From positions 238,219 to 302,218 of the forward strand of contig JACEEZ010010946.1 in the NCBI GenBank assembly GCA_016584305.1: a stretch of DNA of 64,000 nt, in the 5' to 3' direction. The DNA is from Chionoecetes opilio. Lineage: Eukaryota; Arthropoda; Malacostraca; Decapoda; Majidae. A program made the translations under genes and the position numbers. Positions 1 to 10,945 of this stretch are shown here, in pieces (position 1 is the stretch's first letter; each line of letters begins with the position of its first letter). Under the pieces are notes generated by a model. It saw only the letters and a list, made by a program, of their open reading frames with translations, was not told the origin of the DNA and ran no database searches.

Positions 1-99
1 TATTTTCTTGTTTGGAAAGCTGCCAACATTATCCTGACGCTTCTCTTGTCTCTCAGGATCAAATTTGAAGCTTAGGACTTCCTGAATCACTTCTAAGAC
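1..99 (-). CDS. MAP3K4: MAP3K4-like exon 7, cut by window edge
   Basis: A strong acceptor (ttctcattcccag) opens a phase-0 reading frame VLEVIQEVLSFKFDPERQEK that stays open to the window edge. It matches the human continuation IINEILTFKVDYGS at the right distance after the WLELQAW block. The exon continues outside the window. Confidence 0.85.
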
Positions 100-3000
100 C
101 TGGGAATGAGAACATGAAATCAGCACACCTTCACAGCCTAGGATTGTGTTATAAGGAATATAATCTTCCCTAATGCTCATTACTTGGAACTAACTGAAGG
201 CAGTGGCCACAAACTCTACTCCCACACACGCCATACTTCTCAGTCTTCCATTTCTCTTCTCTCCCCCTCTAAAGTATTCCACCACTGTCCACCCATTCCA
301 CACAGGGTTATCCTCTCAAACCCAAAGCAACCACCACCTTTGAATATCCTCCTTGTCTTCTCATGTCTTCCCATACACTCCATGCGACCAAAACACCTTC
401 CACAATGGCAACCCGTTTGAGGGAGTTCCAAAAACATGGTCATCAGACTAGACTGGATACGATCAGATTTTTCAAATCATGTATTCTTGTAATTCTTAGC
501 GATAAAATGTACATTATGTACCTCAGTTCTGCGTGTGACCAGCTGGAGGTCAAAAGTGGTACAGTCAAGGCCGGCCTGCCACGCCTGCAGCTCCAGCCAC
601 AGTATCTCAAAGAGCTCCTGCTGGTATATGGCCTCCTCCTCACTCTGCTGGCAGGGAGAAAGGAATGAGGGGAGGCAGTTCTATAGTCTATTTGATTTAT
701 TATGGTAAAAATGCAGTAAGGAAGCCACGCCCCCTGCCTCCCCTTCTATTCTACGGGGCAGCTGATTGGTGCATTCCTCGTATCATCACTACCAATCACA
801 ATATCTTCACTACTTAACAGCGCGTGACCACTGGACAGAGCAATCTTCACTACAAAGGGTGACAAAACCAAAAATCCCTTTGTGGTGAAGATAGGTCTGT
901 CCAGTGGTCACGCGCTGTTAAGTAGTGAAGATATTGTGATTGGTAGTGATGATACGAGGAGTGCACCAATCAGCTGCCACGTAGAATAGAAGGGGAGGCA
1001 GGGGGCGTGGCTTCATTAGTGCATTTTGACCATAATAAATAAAATAGACTATAGGCAGCTCATGGAATACAAGACTCATGCTCTGCTTTAGGAGTTTGAG
1101 GGAACAATGATAATCCGTTCTTGGTAAATGATGGAGAATAATAGTGGAACACAATACAAAAACATTACATCTGTTGGCTGTGTGAAAGGAAGGTAAATAA
1201 GTACTGTAGAGCAGCAATCCCCATACCTGGCGGTTACTGAAGGTCAGGTCCTGGGCACCTAGCTTGACCTGACCCTGAATGCGCTTGAAGTAGGCCACAC
1301 GGTCTTGGGGCAACTCGGCGGTGGACTGTTTGCGGATTTCAGTCTGTTCAGTGTCATTTTCGTCGTGCACCTTGCGGCAGGACACACTCATGTAGCGAGT
1401 CCGGGATTCCACCTGAAAGTTACAAGCAGGCACACTCAACCCTAAGATTACACTCCCCCAATCAAGATAATGAGGCACAGAGTGTTGGAATACTGATCAA
1501 AAGGGAAGGAAGGCGAGTGATAGGACTGACGCGTGAAAAGATATAAGAGATATAATGACAGATGAAGTTAAGCTGCAACCGTCACCCTTGCTATATATCC
1601 AAGAGTCACTTTACAGGTAGACGGATACAGACATTAGATCCCCTGCACCAGCCTCCTTGCCGGCACTCCTCACCCTGTATGCCGGGGAGAGGGGCGGCAT
1701 GCTCTCGCACCGCTCGTCACACTCCTGCGTGCTGAGGGCGCTCAACACACTCGATAAGTCCTCAATGGTCGACTTCTTGCGATTCCTTTCCCGAGAACGC
1801 TTCCGATCCTTGGAGCGCTTTTGTTCCCGGTAGTGTTGGCGTGTTATCTCAGGAGCTGTTGGGCCACAAGGATGCTCCACTCAGTGTGTGTTCACAGGTG
1901 TGTTGCAATAATGATAAGTAAGTCATTGATAACCTTCAAGTACATTGCACTATTGTACAAGTATGTGACACTTCCTATTTAATGTACAGCAGATATTTAA
2001 TCTCATACAACGGTTATGTTGTTGTATAATTAGCATACACCAATAAGCCTCAACTCTTAGCAAATAGCTTAAGCAGCTGGCTCTATAGCATCATGACATG
2101 ACATCAACATTACAGCCTGAGTCCATCGGTGCAGCCACATCAAGGGGGATTCAGTTATATCAAGCTTTCACAAGACCACCATGGACTCAGAGATCTTGAC
2201 CCTAAAGTCCTGCCAGCCACGATTACTGACACATAAATCTGTATTTTTTGCCCCATTATTGACATGCTCTACCACACACATTATTTTATTATTCAGCTAT
2301 GAGATGATTTTCTTGACTGTGTGCCTCCCATTTCCCAACTGCCAGGCTGCCCGAGGTGCCCTGCCTAGGTGTCCTGTGCTAGGCGAGAGGAGAAGAGAAG
2401 AGGTGCACTCGTGGGCCATAAAATCATGAAAATCATTCCCAAAATATCTTTGAAAAAAGGTTCACAAGGTGCAAACATAATAAACATATATGTGTTGTAT
2501 GTATTGCTCTTGAGCGATATTAAACATTGACAAATATCTGCAGACAACACTAGAGCCAAATATTGTTACCCGCTCCCAAAAATAATCAAAGTAAAACAAT
2601 CCTGTCAAAAAATGGCACTTTTCAACAAAATGTGTCACACGTTGTGAGGATCACAACTATAAAACAAATGGGCCACAGAGTACAACTATCATTTTCTGCC
2701 ATCATTGTATGCTGTCACACCCTTATTTTTGGAAGAAAACCCCCAGCCAACACTAGGGGGGGGGGGGGGGGTCAACCGATTACTTTCTGATTACACCGTC
2801 AGAGTTATTTACGAAAATTTAAAAAAATTGACAAAGCTCCTGTTCTGATTTGAAAACACATATGTGTCATTCTGTTTTCAAGCAGCTTAATCTAAAAGGC
2901 TGTCAATGCTAAGCTGGATCTGGAGATTTGTCACTACAGTACAGTCACTATGAGTGGAGATCTGCAGTACACTGTACACATTACTTATACAATCACAGCA

Positions 3001-6000
3001 CTACAGTGATGTGTCTAGCCTTGCTTACAACAAACACACAGCCCATCACTCACAGCTGCACATACTGATCGATCCTCGGAGTATGACTGTAATGGGAAGG
3101 TGGAGGGTTGACATGTAACTTTGCTTGCATTACTTCCTTCAAAACCATGGATGGTGTCTTTCTACCACCATTAAATTTCATACACTGCATTCCAACGATG
3201 ACAGTAATTGCCCCATGACCCTTGTCTCACCCACAAGACACTCTCGCCACAGCTTAGTAGTTCCCTACAAGAGGCTGCTAACAACCAAGAGAGAGCCTGT
3301 CACACCCTGGCCCGGGAGTGACGCTGCACATGCCAAACCATTCAAAGGTATCAGAAATATAACCTTCAAATAAAACTGCTGTAGATAATACATATAAATG
3401 AAATATGACTCAATACTTAAAACACCCAGACATCAGTTTGTCAACAACATACACACACACCAAATTCCTATTAACTAAACAAAATAAAATAAAAAGTTGA
3501 CTCAAAAAGCAAAACATCCAATAGTAAGACCAAGGAAGAGAAACTCACCCCAATTTTGCACACCCAGACATCAGTTTGTCAATAGCATACACACACAAAA
3601 GAAATTCCTATGAACTAAACAAAATAAACTGAAATGTAAAGTCTGACTCAAAAAGCAAAACATCCAACAGTAAGACAAAGGAAGAAAAACTGATCCCAAT
3701 TTTGCCCTTGAGTTATCTATACATCCACCAACGTTCACGGCCTCCATCCATTAGTCATACAAGTGATATTCTTTGCACTACACGTCAGTCCTGTACTCAC
3801 ACGCCTCAGGGATGCCATGGTCTGTGAAGCCCGGCAGGGACAGGAAACGCTCGGCTGTGTCTCGCCGCTTCAGTGTTGCCTTAGCTGCCTCCTTGGCCTG
3901 TAGACTGATGGCAAAACATTGATTCTACGGTCTGTTATTTTTAACGAGGTGAAAAATCCAGACCACTTGCTGCTTACTGACTGATATTTGATGCCAGGTG
4001 AAGAGAATAGTACAGTTCTTCTAAATTTCAGCAGTATTTTATCCTAGTTATCCAAATTATCAGATAAACATAGGCACAATAATTTCAAACATGAGACCTT
4101 TAGAATGAAATTTTTGCCTCATTAAAAAAAATAGACTACGTATAGTGACCTATTTCACCTTACTTGCATTGTGGGTTTTTTTCCATGTCATTATTGACTT
4201 GGCACTTTCTTTATGTCTTTACATCACTGTTAACCCCTTGAGACCCAGAACGTAATTTCCACTGTATTTTGACTACCATTAGATGATTTGTAGTGACTAT
4301 AAGCAACATTTTATAGATATGACCTGTTTAGTACCCTTGTCGACTAACTAATTTGGTATATTCAGTTGCTTTTTGTAATTTTATGGCTCGACAACAGACA
4401 ATTTTTTATAGCAAAGGAAAGATTTAGGTGTAAAGGGGTTAACATCAAGTTTATGTTCACCACCAGGACCGACTCACCAGTAGGCATCCCTCTCCTTCTG
4501 CCGGCGGAGGCGCACGGTGCGGGGCGGCGTGGTGCCAAACTCCTTCAAGTACCGGGCCAGCTCCTCCTCCTCCTGAGAGAACGAGTCAAAGCTCTCCACC
4601 CTGTCAGCCTCCTCCAAGACCACCAGCTCATCTTGGTGGATCCTGAGGAGGTGTGAGGATGTTAAGCTCAGGCTGTGATCCATATTGTAAGGTCATCTTT
4701 ATAATTATCCTGAGGAGGTGTGAGGATGTTAAGCTCAGGCTGTAATCATATTGTAAGGTCATCTCTATATGTACAGTAATATCAGCAGACAGGCTGACAA
4801 CCTCACTGCCACCAATTGTGATGCCATTCACACACACTGCTTCCCTGATACCACAGAACTTTTGAATCACTTACAGAGATCATAAAAGTGACATCCAGAT
4901 AGTGGGCTGAACATGCAGCAACATGTATAACCTTTCACCTGTGTGCTTCATATTGGGACACAAGGATTTCTACTCGACTTCTTAACCAAAATACTATAGA
5001 AAATTAAGAATGATTTATTTTTATTGTTTGATAAGTTCTAATAAAAGCATGTGGTGTAAATGCACCTTCATTTTGGGTATTGTAAAAAAAAATAGGAGTT
5101 AAGATTTGTGTTATCGACCCGGCAGTATCTTGTTGACTACTTTATGAAAGACTCATTTTTTGTGGTAAAAGTCTTCCACTAACCTTCAACTCTCTTGGAA
5201 ACTGTTTTTTGGTCTCTGGAAACCAAAAATAAACCTTAACTTTCATAAAATAATGGCTAGGTTTGATTTTAGTTAGGTTACCGTAGGTTAGATTAGAGTT
5301 TGACTTTGTTGCGTTGATTAGGTTAAATTAGTCATGCATGCAGTTATCCGGCCCGCCCCGCATGGCTGCCAGTCAGCCATAGCAGCACACCTCTCACCGC
5401 CTCAAGCTTAATATTGTTACGAAGGGTCTTGTGCGGCGGACTAGGCAAGGGTCCTCCAAGGGAGAAAATAAAACCACTAATAAGGGCAGGAAAGGCCTCT
5501 AGAATTTTACCTTAATGCCACTAGACGTCTGTAAATCGAAAAAAACATTGTCCTGGCGATGTTAGTGTTATCTACGGTAAGCCACAAATAATAGAGAAAA
5601 AGTAAGTTGCAAAGCATGTGGAGCCCGCTAATTCATAAGGAATATTAACCCGAACGGGAACTGTCGCCTAAAATTGGAACTCCCGCCGATATAAAAGCTT
5701 GGAACACTCGCCGACGTCGGCAAGAATTCCAATTGGCGACAATTCCAGATACCAAGCTTAAGGCTACTGTCAAAACAACACCAAAAAAAATGGTTATAAT
5801 GGATGAGAATTTTGCGGTCGCCGCCGAGCTTACCACTCACATTTTCTGTAATTGTTTTTGCTCAGTATACTGTGCAGTACTAATCTACTTCCGTGTATCA
5901 TTCAAAACTTATATACAGTTGGAATTTCTTTTATAGTTATCTAATAGCGCACATTGCACACCCTCCTCACCCGACGACTAATTCAACACTGACGAAGTCA

Positions 6001-9000
6001 GAGGAACTCGGTGTTCAACTGTGTTGGAAGTGACTCAGGATCACTGACAGGATAGCCAATGACAGGCTCAAATCTTTTTTTCTGCCAATAGTCACGGAAG
6101 ATAGGTTACCCAATCAGAGAAGTTTCGGGAGCCAATCAAAGGCTCTCAATTAAGACAAAGGTCCTAGATTTGAATCAGTGACCACTGACCAGTCTACGGA
6201 TTGAAATGGATTGTGTTGGATGTTCGTTGAGCGAGGTCCGTATCATTAAGATTTACTTAGACGAGGACGAAAAGGCCCTGAAAACTTTTGAAGTGAAAAG
6301 TGAAGCTCTCATCTAGTGTGAACTTACTGTTCATAAACACCTTTTTGAGGAAGTTCTACACCCAGCAGTACTTCCAGACAAACTCTGGCCTCGCTGAAAA
6401 GACTGTGCTAGACTGGAGGAGCTTCTGTTGTGAGGTGTGTGAAAAGTGGCTGGACAACCCAGGTTAGGTTAGGTATACCTTGTGGTTAAGGTTAGGTTAG
6501 GTTTCATTAAAACCTATAAGGTTAGGTTAGGTATACTTTATGGTTTAGGTTAGGTTAGGTTTCATTAAAACCTATAAGGTTAGGTTAAGGTTTGGTATGT
6601 TCTATTCAATCACTTCCCTGTTATCTGAGACCCTGACTAATTTTTTCCCGCAAAGTTTTAGTGCTTTTTCTGATGGAGATTCAGTCTTTTTAATGGAAAC
6701 GGCGACCATAAAATTCGGTGATTAAATTTTTCTTTTCTTTTTAAACTATGGGTTTCCGGGAAATAAAACTGTATTATTCTAGTGTTTGCCCATACAGGGA
6801 GGTCTCGAAGATACGAGCAGTTAGGTTCCACCTGGCATACTCGTAAAGCGAAATCTCGTATAACGAAACACATAACTAATGGTAAAATATAGGTTTGGTT
6901 CCAGGACCCCATCAATTATAATTTTTTTTTTTTAAAAAGACACGTTTTTCAAGCTAAAATAAACTATAGCAAACACAACAAACACACAGCGTCTATATTA
7001 CCCACACTGTACTACCTATTCTGTAGAAAAAGCATTCTGAAAGAGAAAATAGCACACAAAATAACATAACTGCACATTAATTAAACATAAAACATGCATA
7101 ACAAGCAAAAAAGACGTTGTAATGTAGGGGACGCCGTGTGATACAAGAGAAGGTAGTGTAGCGGTCCCAAGGTTAGGGCCGCACACCTGCTAATTACCCC
7201 TAAAGGTCAGGCGCCGCCATATGCTTAATTACCCTTCAGGTAACGCCTTGCTAGGGATGACCTGACTGCGGTCCCAAGGTTGGGGCCGCACACCTGCTAA
7301 TTACCCCTAAATGTCAGGCCGCGCCATATGCTTAATTACCCTTCAGGTCACGGCTTCCTAGGGGTGACCTCACGGGGGTCAACCAAATCCCCCTTTGTCC
7401 AGCCTGGGAGTGGTAGGGCGCGCATTTTGAACTTGATAATTTTACTCACCCCAGTTTGAATGTCGTAGCATTGGATTTTCTATCTCGTATATTGAAAATA
7501 GACCCTAATTTACACATCTCGTATCATCGGATTCTCGTATACCGAATGCTCGTATAACGGGACCTCCCTGTACTCCCCCTCTCCCACAAAACCAGCTTGG
7601 GGACCTGGGGGAATACGGGGTATTTGGCTGGGGTACAAAATATGCATCGCAACCACATCGTTTTTGAATTAGGGGTGTTGAAAAAATTCCCTAGATCTAG
7701 GGTTAATTCATTGGATTTCTTCTGAGTCCAGAGACGTGTGAAGCTGACGATCCTCACAGAATGATGACCGAAGTGTCGAGAACCCCCCCAACCCCCCGCT
7801 AGGAGGTCAGGTTAGATTTGGTTAGGTTAGGTTATATTTGTTTAGGTTAGGTTAGGTTATATTTGTTTAGGTTAGGTTAGGTTATCTGTGGGGGTAAATT
7901 TCTAGTGTTTGCCCATACTCTCCCACTTCCCCCAAACAAGTTTGAGGATCTTTGGGAATGTGGAGTTTTCGGGTGGGGAACAAATTATACGTCGGAAACA
8001 CGTAATTTAAGAGTTGTGTAGGGGGGGGGGGTAAATTCCCTAGATCTAGGGAAATTTCATTATATCTTGAGAAATTTGCCTATCCAAATTTAACCTAACC
8101 TAGCGGGGAGCTTGATCCACCGATAACCTAACCCAACCAAATCTAACCAAAGCTAACCTAACCAAATCTAACCTAACCTAACCTAACCAAACCTAACCTA
8201 ACCTAACCAAACCTAACCAAATATAACCTACCCTAACCAACCCCCCTAGCGGGGGGTTGGGGGGTTCTCGACACTTCGGTCATCATTCTGTGAGGATCGT
8301 CAGGTTCACACGTCTCTGGACTCAGAAGAAATCCAAATAATTTTCCCTAGATCTAGGGAATTTTTTCAACACTCCTAACTCAAAAACTATGTGGTTGCGA
8401 CGCATATTTTGTACTCCAGCCAAATATCCTGCATTCCCCCAGGTCCCATGCTTGTTTTGTGGGAGAGGGGGAGTATGGGCAAACACTAGAATAATACCTC
8501 TGTGGGTCAAGCCCAATGCTAGGTTAGGTTAATTTTGGTTACCTTTACCTTAGCTTACCTTTGGTTAGGCAAATTTCTCTAGATATAAGGAAATTACCCT
8601 ACCGTAGATAACACTTCAGTCGCCACCTGCAGTGATGTCGCCAGGCGCCATATATTACGAATTATAGCATCACTACTGATTTGTATGTGCCACTGAAGAT
8701 GATACACAATAGTTTATATCATGGCTGTATAATCTACCCTGTTTCAGTGTTGTTTTATGCTTTGTATCTGCAAGTATAGACGGTTTCAAATATCCCTACT
8801 CGTTTTTTTTCGGGCGACGACGACGGCGGGAGGACACTCAGAACAAAACACTAGCTGGCGACCTTAGTGTTGCTCGTTAAGAACGTCGCCACTCGGTTTT
8901 ATTTTTGTAAATTGTTCATTTATAGCCCTAATATGACACAGATGAAGACACAAAATGACACACTCTCCAGATAGCCCCTTCTAACTTTCCTGAAATCATG

Positions 9001-9465
9001 GATGTAGAAATGTAAGTATTAACGCCACCACACGTCTGTAATTAAAAGAGAAAAGTTGTCCTGGCGACTTTAGTGTTATCTACGGTAGATCTAGGAAATT
9101 TTACCCCCCCCCCTACATAACACTTAAATTACGTGTTTCCGACGCATTATTTGTTCCCTACCCGAAAACTTGTTTCGGGGAAATGGGAGAGTATGGGCAA
9201 ACACTAGAAATTTACCAATTAAACTATCTCCATTAGAAAAAGCACCTATTTTTGGCCAGGGAAAATTAGTCAATGTCTCTGCAAATGACCGCGAAGTCCT
9301 GGTCCATTACTACCCAGCCCCGTGCCCCGCCACTCACCGCAGCCCTCGGCCGCCGCCGCTGCCCCGCCGCGCCCCGCTCCCCTCCTCCTCGATGTCACTG
9401 TCAGATAAATCTATGGGAAAATCTATGCCAAGCCTCTTCCTCCAGCCATCATCCCCGCTTGACAT
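1..9465 (-). CDS. MAP3K4: MAP3K4/MEKK4-type MAP kinase kinase kinase, N-terminal part (7 exons, 3' end beyond window)
   Basis: Seven exons on the minus strand join through GT-AG introns with every phase matching: 9465-9338, 4642-4478, 3904-3801, 1855-1674, 1412-1227, 644-522 and 99-1 (open at the edge). They give about 328 residues without a stop. The product carries the block ELFEILWLELQAWQAG, close to the human MAP3K4 block NELIWLELQAWHAG, preceded by a DRVAYF segment (human DRLKFF) and followed by EVLSFKFD (human EILTFKVD). An upstream GTTPPRT motif resembles the TSPPSTPR motif of the human N-terminus. In the family this region is regulatory and inhibitory, upstream of p38/JNK signalling; the C-terminal kinase domain is not in the window. 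Introns are packed with MITEs. The family assignment rests on remembered similarity, not a search, but several blocks occur in the right order. Confidence 0.86.
522..644 (-). CDS. MAP3K4: MAP3K4-like exon 6 (WLELQAW block)
   Basis: The exon encodes SEEEAIYQQELFEILWLELQ followed by AWQAGLDCTTFDLQLVTRRT and E, ending at a GAG then gtacat donor. ELFEILWLELQAWQAG is the most diagnostic MAP3K4 match in the window. The acceptor reads gccagcag, a NAGNAG tandem site: use of the upstream AG (exon start 647) would add one Gln without changing frame. A 374-bp fold-back element begins only 36 nt upstream of this acceptor. Confidence 0.9.
681..1054. mobile_element. Fold-back/MITE element with about 155-bp inverted arms
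   Basis: The left arm (681-838) and right arm (897-1054) are reverse complements with few differences, separated by about 58 nt. Both ends start with ctatagtctattt. Candidate flanking duplications are GCAGTT and GCAGCT. It sits in the MAP3K4 intron between exons 5 and 6. No coding capacity was seen. Confidence 0.85.
1227..1412 (-). CDS. MAP3K4: MAP3K4-like exon 5
   Basis: The acceptor is aactttcag and the donor CGCCAG then gtatggg; the 186 nt are phase 0 on both sides. The exon encodes VESRTRYMSVSCRKVHDEND and later LPQDRVAYFKRIQGQVKLG. This lines up with the human segment DRLKFFETLRLLLKL that immediately precedes the WLELQAW block, so both order and spacing agree with MAP3K4. Confidence 0.87.
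1674..1855 (-). CDS. MAP3K4: MAP3K4-like exon 4
   Basis: The acceptor is cccaacag; the donor follows TACAGG (gtgagga), on a codon boundary. The exon encodes PEITRQHYREQKRSKDRKRS and onward through a very basic RERNRKK stretch, then a Ser/Glu/Cys-rich segment and MPPLSPAYR. The basic stretch may act as a nuclear or docking signal, which is inference. Entering and leaving phases agree with exons 3 and 5. Confidence 0.82.
3414..3706. repeat. Tandem duplication of about 145 bp
   Basis: Two adjacent copies begin with acacccagacatcagtttgt and both end with ccaattttgc. They differ by small substitutions and a few indels. The repeat lies immediately left of MAP3K4 exon 3, in its downstream flank. 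Confidence 0.85.
3801..3904 (-). CDS. MAP3K4: MAP3K4-like exon 3
   Basis: The acceptor is gccatcag, followed by TCTACAGGCC; the donor is GAGGCGT then gtgagta. The exon encodes LQAKEAAKATLKRRDTAERF followed by LSLPGFTDHGIPEA. A closer-looking acceptor 7 nt downstream (ctacag) would shift the frame to an early stop, so the upstream AG is preferred. The exon ends with 1 nt, which pairs with the CT that opens exon 4 to give Ser. Confidence 0.82.
4234..4438. mobile_element. piggyBac-like MITE (TTAA target site), compact copy
   Basis: Ends CCCCTTGAGACC and (reverse complement) CCCCTTTACACC are flanked on both sides by TTAA (4230-4233 and 4439-4442). At about 205 bp it is too short to encode a transposase. 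The same family occurs at 31156-36168, where it has been expanded by nested insertions, so this copy serves as the empty-site reference. Confidence 0.8.
4478..4642 (-). CDS. MAP3K4: MAP3K4-like exon 2
   Basis: The acceptor is ctcctcag and the donor CTACTG then gtgagtc. The 165 nt encode IHQDELVVLEEADRVESFDS, then an acidic SQEEEEL stretch and KEFGTTPPRTVRLRRQKERD. The TTPPRT motif followed by basic residues recalls the SPPSTPRQMKRM region of vertebrate MAP3K4. Phase is 2 in and 2 out, matching its neighbours. The intron side of the acceptor lies inside a 67-bp tandem duplication, so a second copy of the acceptor exists at 4709. Confidence 0.83.
4641..4772. repeat. 67-bp tandem duplication containing the exon 2 acceptor
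   Basis: The sequence tcctgaggaggtgtgaggat and its downstream flank is present twice, starting at 4641 and 4708. The repeat covers the first bases of MAP3K4 exon 2 and its acceptor, so the intron carries a second copy of the splice acceptor 67 nt upstream. Confidence 0.85.
5495..5577. mobile_element. End fragment of the CCGTAGATAACACT TIR family
   Basis: The right end gttagtgttatctacgg is followed by TA at 5578-5579 and matches the ends of the element at 8602-9085. The left end was not found. It lies in MAP3K4 intron 1. The neighbouring 5580-6460 sequence shows no gene. Confidence 0.6.
6462..6600. repeat. TTAGG-like tandem repeat
   Basis: About two copies of a roughly 75-bp unit contain ggttaggttaggt blocks alternating with tttcattaaaacctataa. 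TTAGG is the ancestral arthropod telomere motif. Here it is interstitial and degenerate, inside MAP3K4 intron 1. Confidence 0.65.
6771..8497. mobile_element. Long fold-back element with TTAGG-rich arms, interrupted by a MITE
   Basis: Ends gtattattctagtgtttgcc (6771) and its reverse complement (ending at 8497) continue into inverted arms of about 300 bp or more (7571-7870 against 8090-8476). The arms share the 14-bp palindrome ccctagatctaggg and runs of ggttaggtt or aacctaacc. The left arm is split by a MITE at 6795-7570. No protein was recognised. Confidence 0.8.
6795..7570. mobile_element. MITE of the CAGGGAGGTCCCG family, copy a
   Basis: Begins cagggaggtctcgaagatac and ends cgggacctccctg, with TA on each side. 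Removing it restores the fold-back arm gcccatactccccctctccc. Interior blocks such as gttaggttccacctggcata recur in the copies at 32704, 33480, 41096, 41246, 43531 and 44543. TA target and short TIRs suggest Tc1/mariner mobilisation. Confidence 0.88.
7903..9212. mobile_element. Second inverted pair of the same fold-back arm family
   Basis: A plus-oriented arm at about 7903-8060 (ctagtgtttgcccatactct) pairs with its reverse complement at about 9086-9212. The arms are homologous to, but distinct from, those of the element at 6771-8497. The two pairs interlock: arm order is plus, plus, minus, minus. Confidence 0.7.
8602..9085. mobile_element. TIR element, CCGTAGATAACACT family
   Basis: Ends ccgtagataacactt and (reverse complement) ccgtagataacactaaagtc lie between TA dinucleotides at 8600-8601 and 9086-9087. 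Related copies are 41939-42037 (99 bp, both ends), 55578-55925 and 5495-5577. It sits inside the second fold-back pair. No transposase was seen. Confidence 0.8.
9338..9465 (-). CDS. MAP3K4: MAP3K4-like exon 1, with start codon
   Basis: ATG at 9465-9463 sits in a strong CACCATG context and opens MSSGDDGWRKRLGIDFPIDL. An acidic SDSDIEEE stretch and a Gly/Arg-rich GC-rich segment follow. The exon ends at a perfect donor (GCG then gtgagtg) with 2 nt of a codon left; these pair with the single leading G of exon 2 to give Arg. The short acidic and basic N-terminus is typical of a first coding exon. Start choice rests on the Kozak context and the matching splice phase. Confidence 0.8.
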
Positions 9466-9842
9466 GGTGTTGCCCGGTGGTGCTCACATGACAGGTGGAC
9501 GCGGGGCTGTCAGGGGTCACACACACACACACACACACACAGCACTCCGTCATAAGACCTCGGGTTATCTCCGGCCACTGTAAACAAACCCTCAAGGCCA
9601 AGGACCCTCACACTGCTCCCTTCACACTACTACGCACGTCACACGTCCTATTACTGCACCCATACGGATTATATAATTATTTAAATTTGATTACCTTCCA
9701 AGTACACTATAATTATTGTATTAATTGTATGATTTATATTTGCTATGCCTTAAGATGGTGAATATAAATCATGCGCGCGAAGTTCAAAATAAATGTTCGT
9801 AGGTACCTTTTTTTTTACCTATGTAGTAATGTTTTTATTGTA
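9466..9842 (-). promoter_or_regulatory. Presumed 5' UTR/promoter side of the MAP3K4-like gene
   Basis: This stretch upstream of the start codon contains a short CA run (9519-9540) and otherwise unique-looking sequence up to the GA microsatellite at 9867. No TATA box or initiator could be assigned with confidence. It is reported only because it is the sole non-repeat sequence next to the start. Confidence 0.35.
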
Positions 9843-9862
9843 GTCCTCGTAGCTTAGAGGAA

Positions 9863-9866
<4 letters not shown>

Positions 9867-9934
<68 letters not shown>

Positions 9935-9950
9935 AAAAAAAAAAAAAAGG
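9867..9950. repeat. (GA)n microsatellite with poly-A end
   Basis: Uninterrupted GA dinucleotides run into about 18 A residues. The flank ttattgtagtcctcgtagcttagagg also precedes the GA/TA run at 10282, so the microsatellite was probably carried by a duplicated or transposed segment. Confidence 0.95.
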
Positions 9951-10281
9951 TAATTAGCATTGCCAGAGATCCGAATAAACTTCATGCTTCAATGTCATAT
10001 CACCCAATTTCTCCATTAAAGAAAACAATGATGCAAAGCTATCTCATGATTTCTGGTTGTTGATTAGAGAGCAGTAGCAGTAGCACTATGGACGGTGGCT
10101 GGATTACCGGGCCTATGAATTCTTGACCTTTCCGTTATCTCCTTTAAATCCTTTCACTGTGACGTCCCTGCAGCCCTCCCCTCCATGCCCCCTCCTTGCA
10201 GCACACCGCACGTGTTCGTAGGTACCTTGATTTTACCGATGTAGCTATGTTTTTATTGTAGTCCTCGTAGCTTAGAGGAAT

Positions 10282-10309
10282 TGAGAGAGAGAGAGAGAGA
10301 GAGATATAT

Positions 10310-10388
<79 letters not shown>
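10282..10388. repeat. Compound (GA)n(TA)n(GA)n microsatellite
   Basis: GA repeats, then about 45 bp of TA repeats, then GA repeats again. The preceding flank is shared with the repeat at 9867. Confidence 0.95.
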
Positions 10389-10389
<1 letters not shown>

Positions 10390-10551
10390 AAAACAAAATC
10401 AATAGTTAAACTGATCTGGGCCACGGAGAAAGGATGAGAGGCATTCAGTGTTGGAATACTTTTGGCAAGTAAAAAATAAACATGGATAAAACAAATAGAT
10501 GCATAAAGGGCAGGAATAGAGAGTAGCAATACACGTCCTGCGCGTCCTTCA

Positions 10552-10852
10552 TTGTCGCCTCCGTGGTGCAGTGGCTAGCGTGCCTGGCTACGATTCTGCG
10601 GACCCTGGTTCGAATCTGGGCCAGGGCAAGTCGGCGACCAGCCAAAACAGCTTTTCTTCCTTCCTTTCGGGGTTGATAAATTGGTACCTGGGGAAGGTAA
10701 CTGTGGTAACCCGGGTGTCACACTAGCCCTGTGTCCCGGGGTAACGGGTCCTCACCCACCACAGGCTCTAAGGGCTAATGCCACGGAGATGAGCACCGCA
10801 TGCCACGCGCAGCTTAGCGTATGCTCCCATCTTTACCTTTACCTTGATACAC
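10552..10852 (+). mobile_element. tRNA-derived SINE
   Basis: The head carries a pol III A-box-like tggtgcagtggctagcg and B-box ggttcgaatc about 50 nt apart. An unrelated body follows with a 3' tail of ctttacctttaccttgat repeats. This is the usual three-part SINE layout. No cloverleaf good enough for a functional tRNA was found. Confidence 0.8.
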
Positions 10853-10945
10853 GTCCTTCACTCTTCCCAAGCTTTAGGCCGCACCAATTTTTCATCACTT
10901 GGCTAGCTTAGGAGGAGTTTCAGTATAAATGAAAACCTGCTTGAA

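Noticed and set aside
2742..2790. Short GC-rich cis-element next to a G-run
   Set aside because: It is a SINE-tail-like word followed by a poly-G stretch; no regulatory evidence.
10555..10630. tRNA gene
   Set aside because: A and B boxes are present, but no full cloverleaf; it is the head of a SINE.
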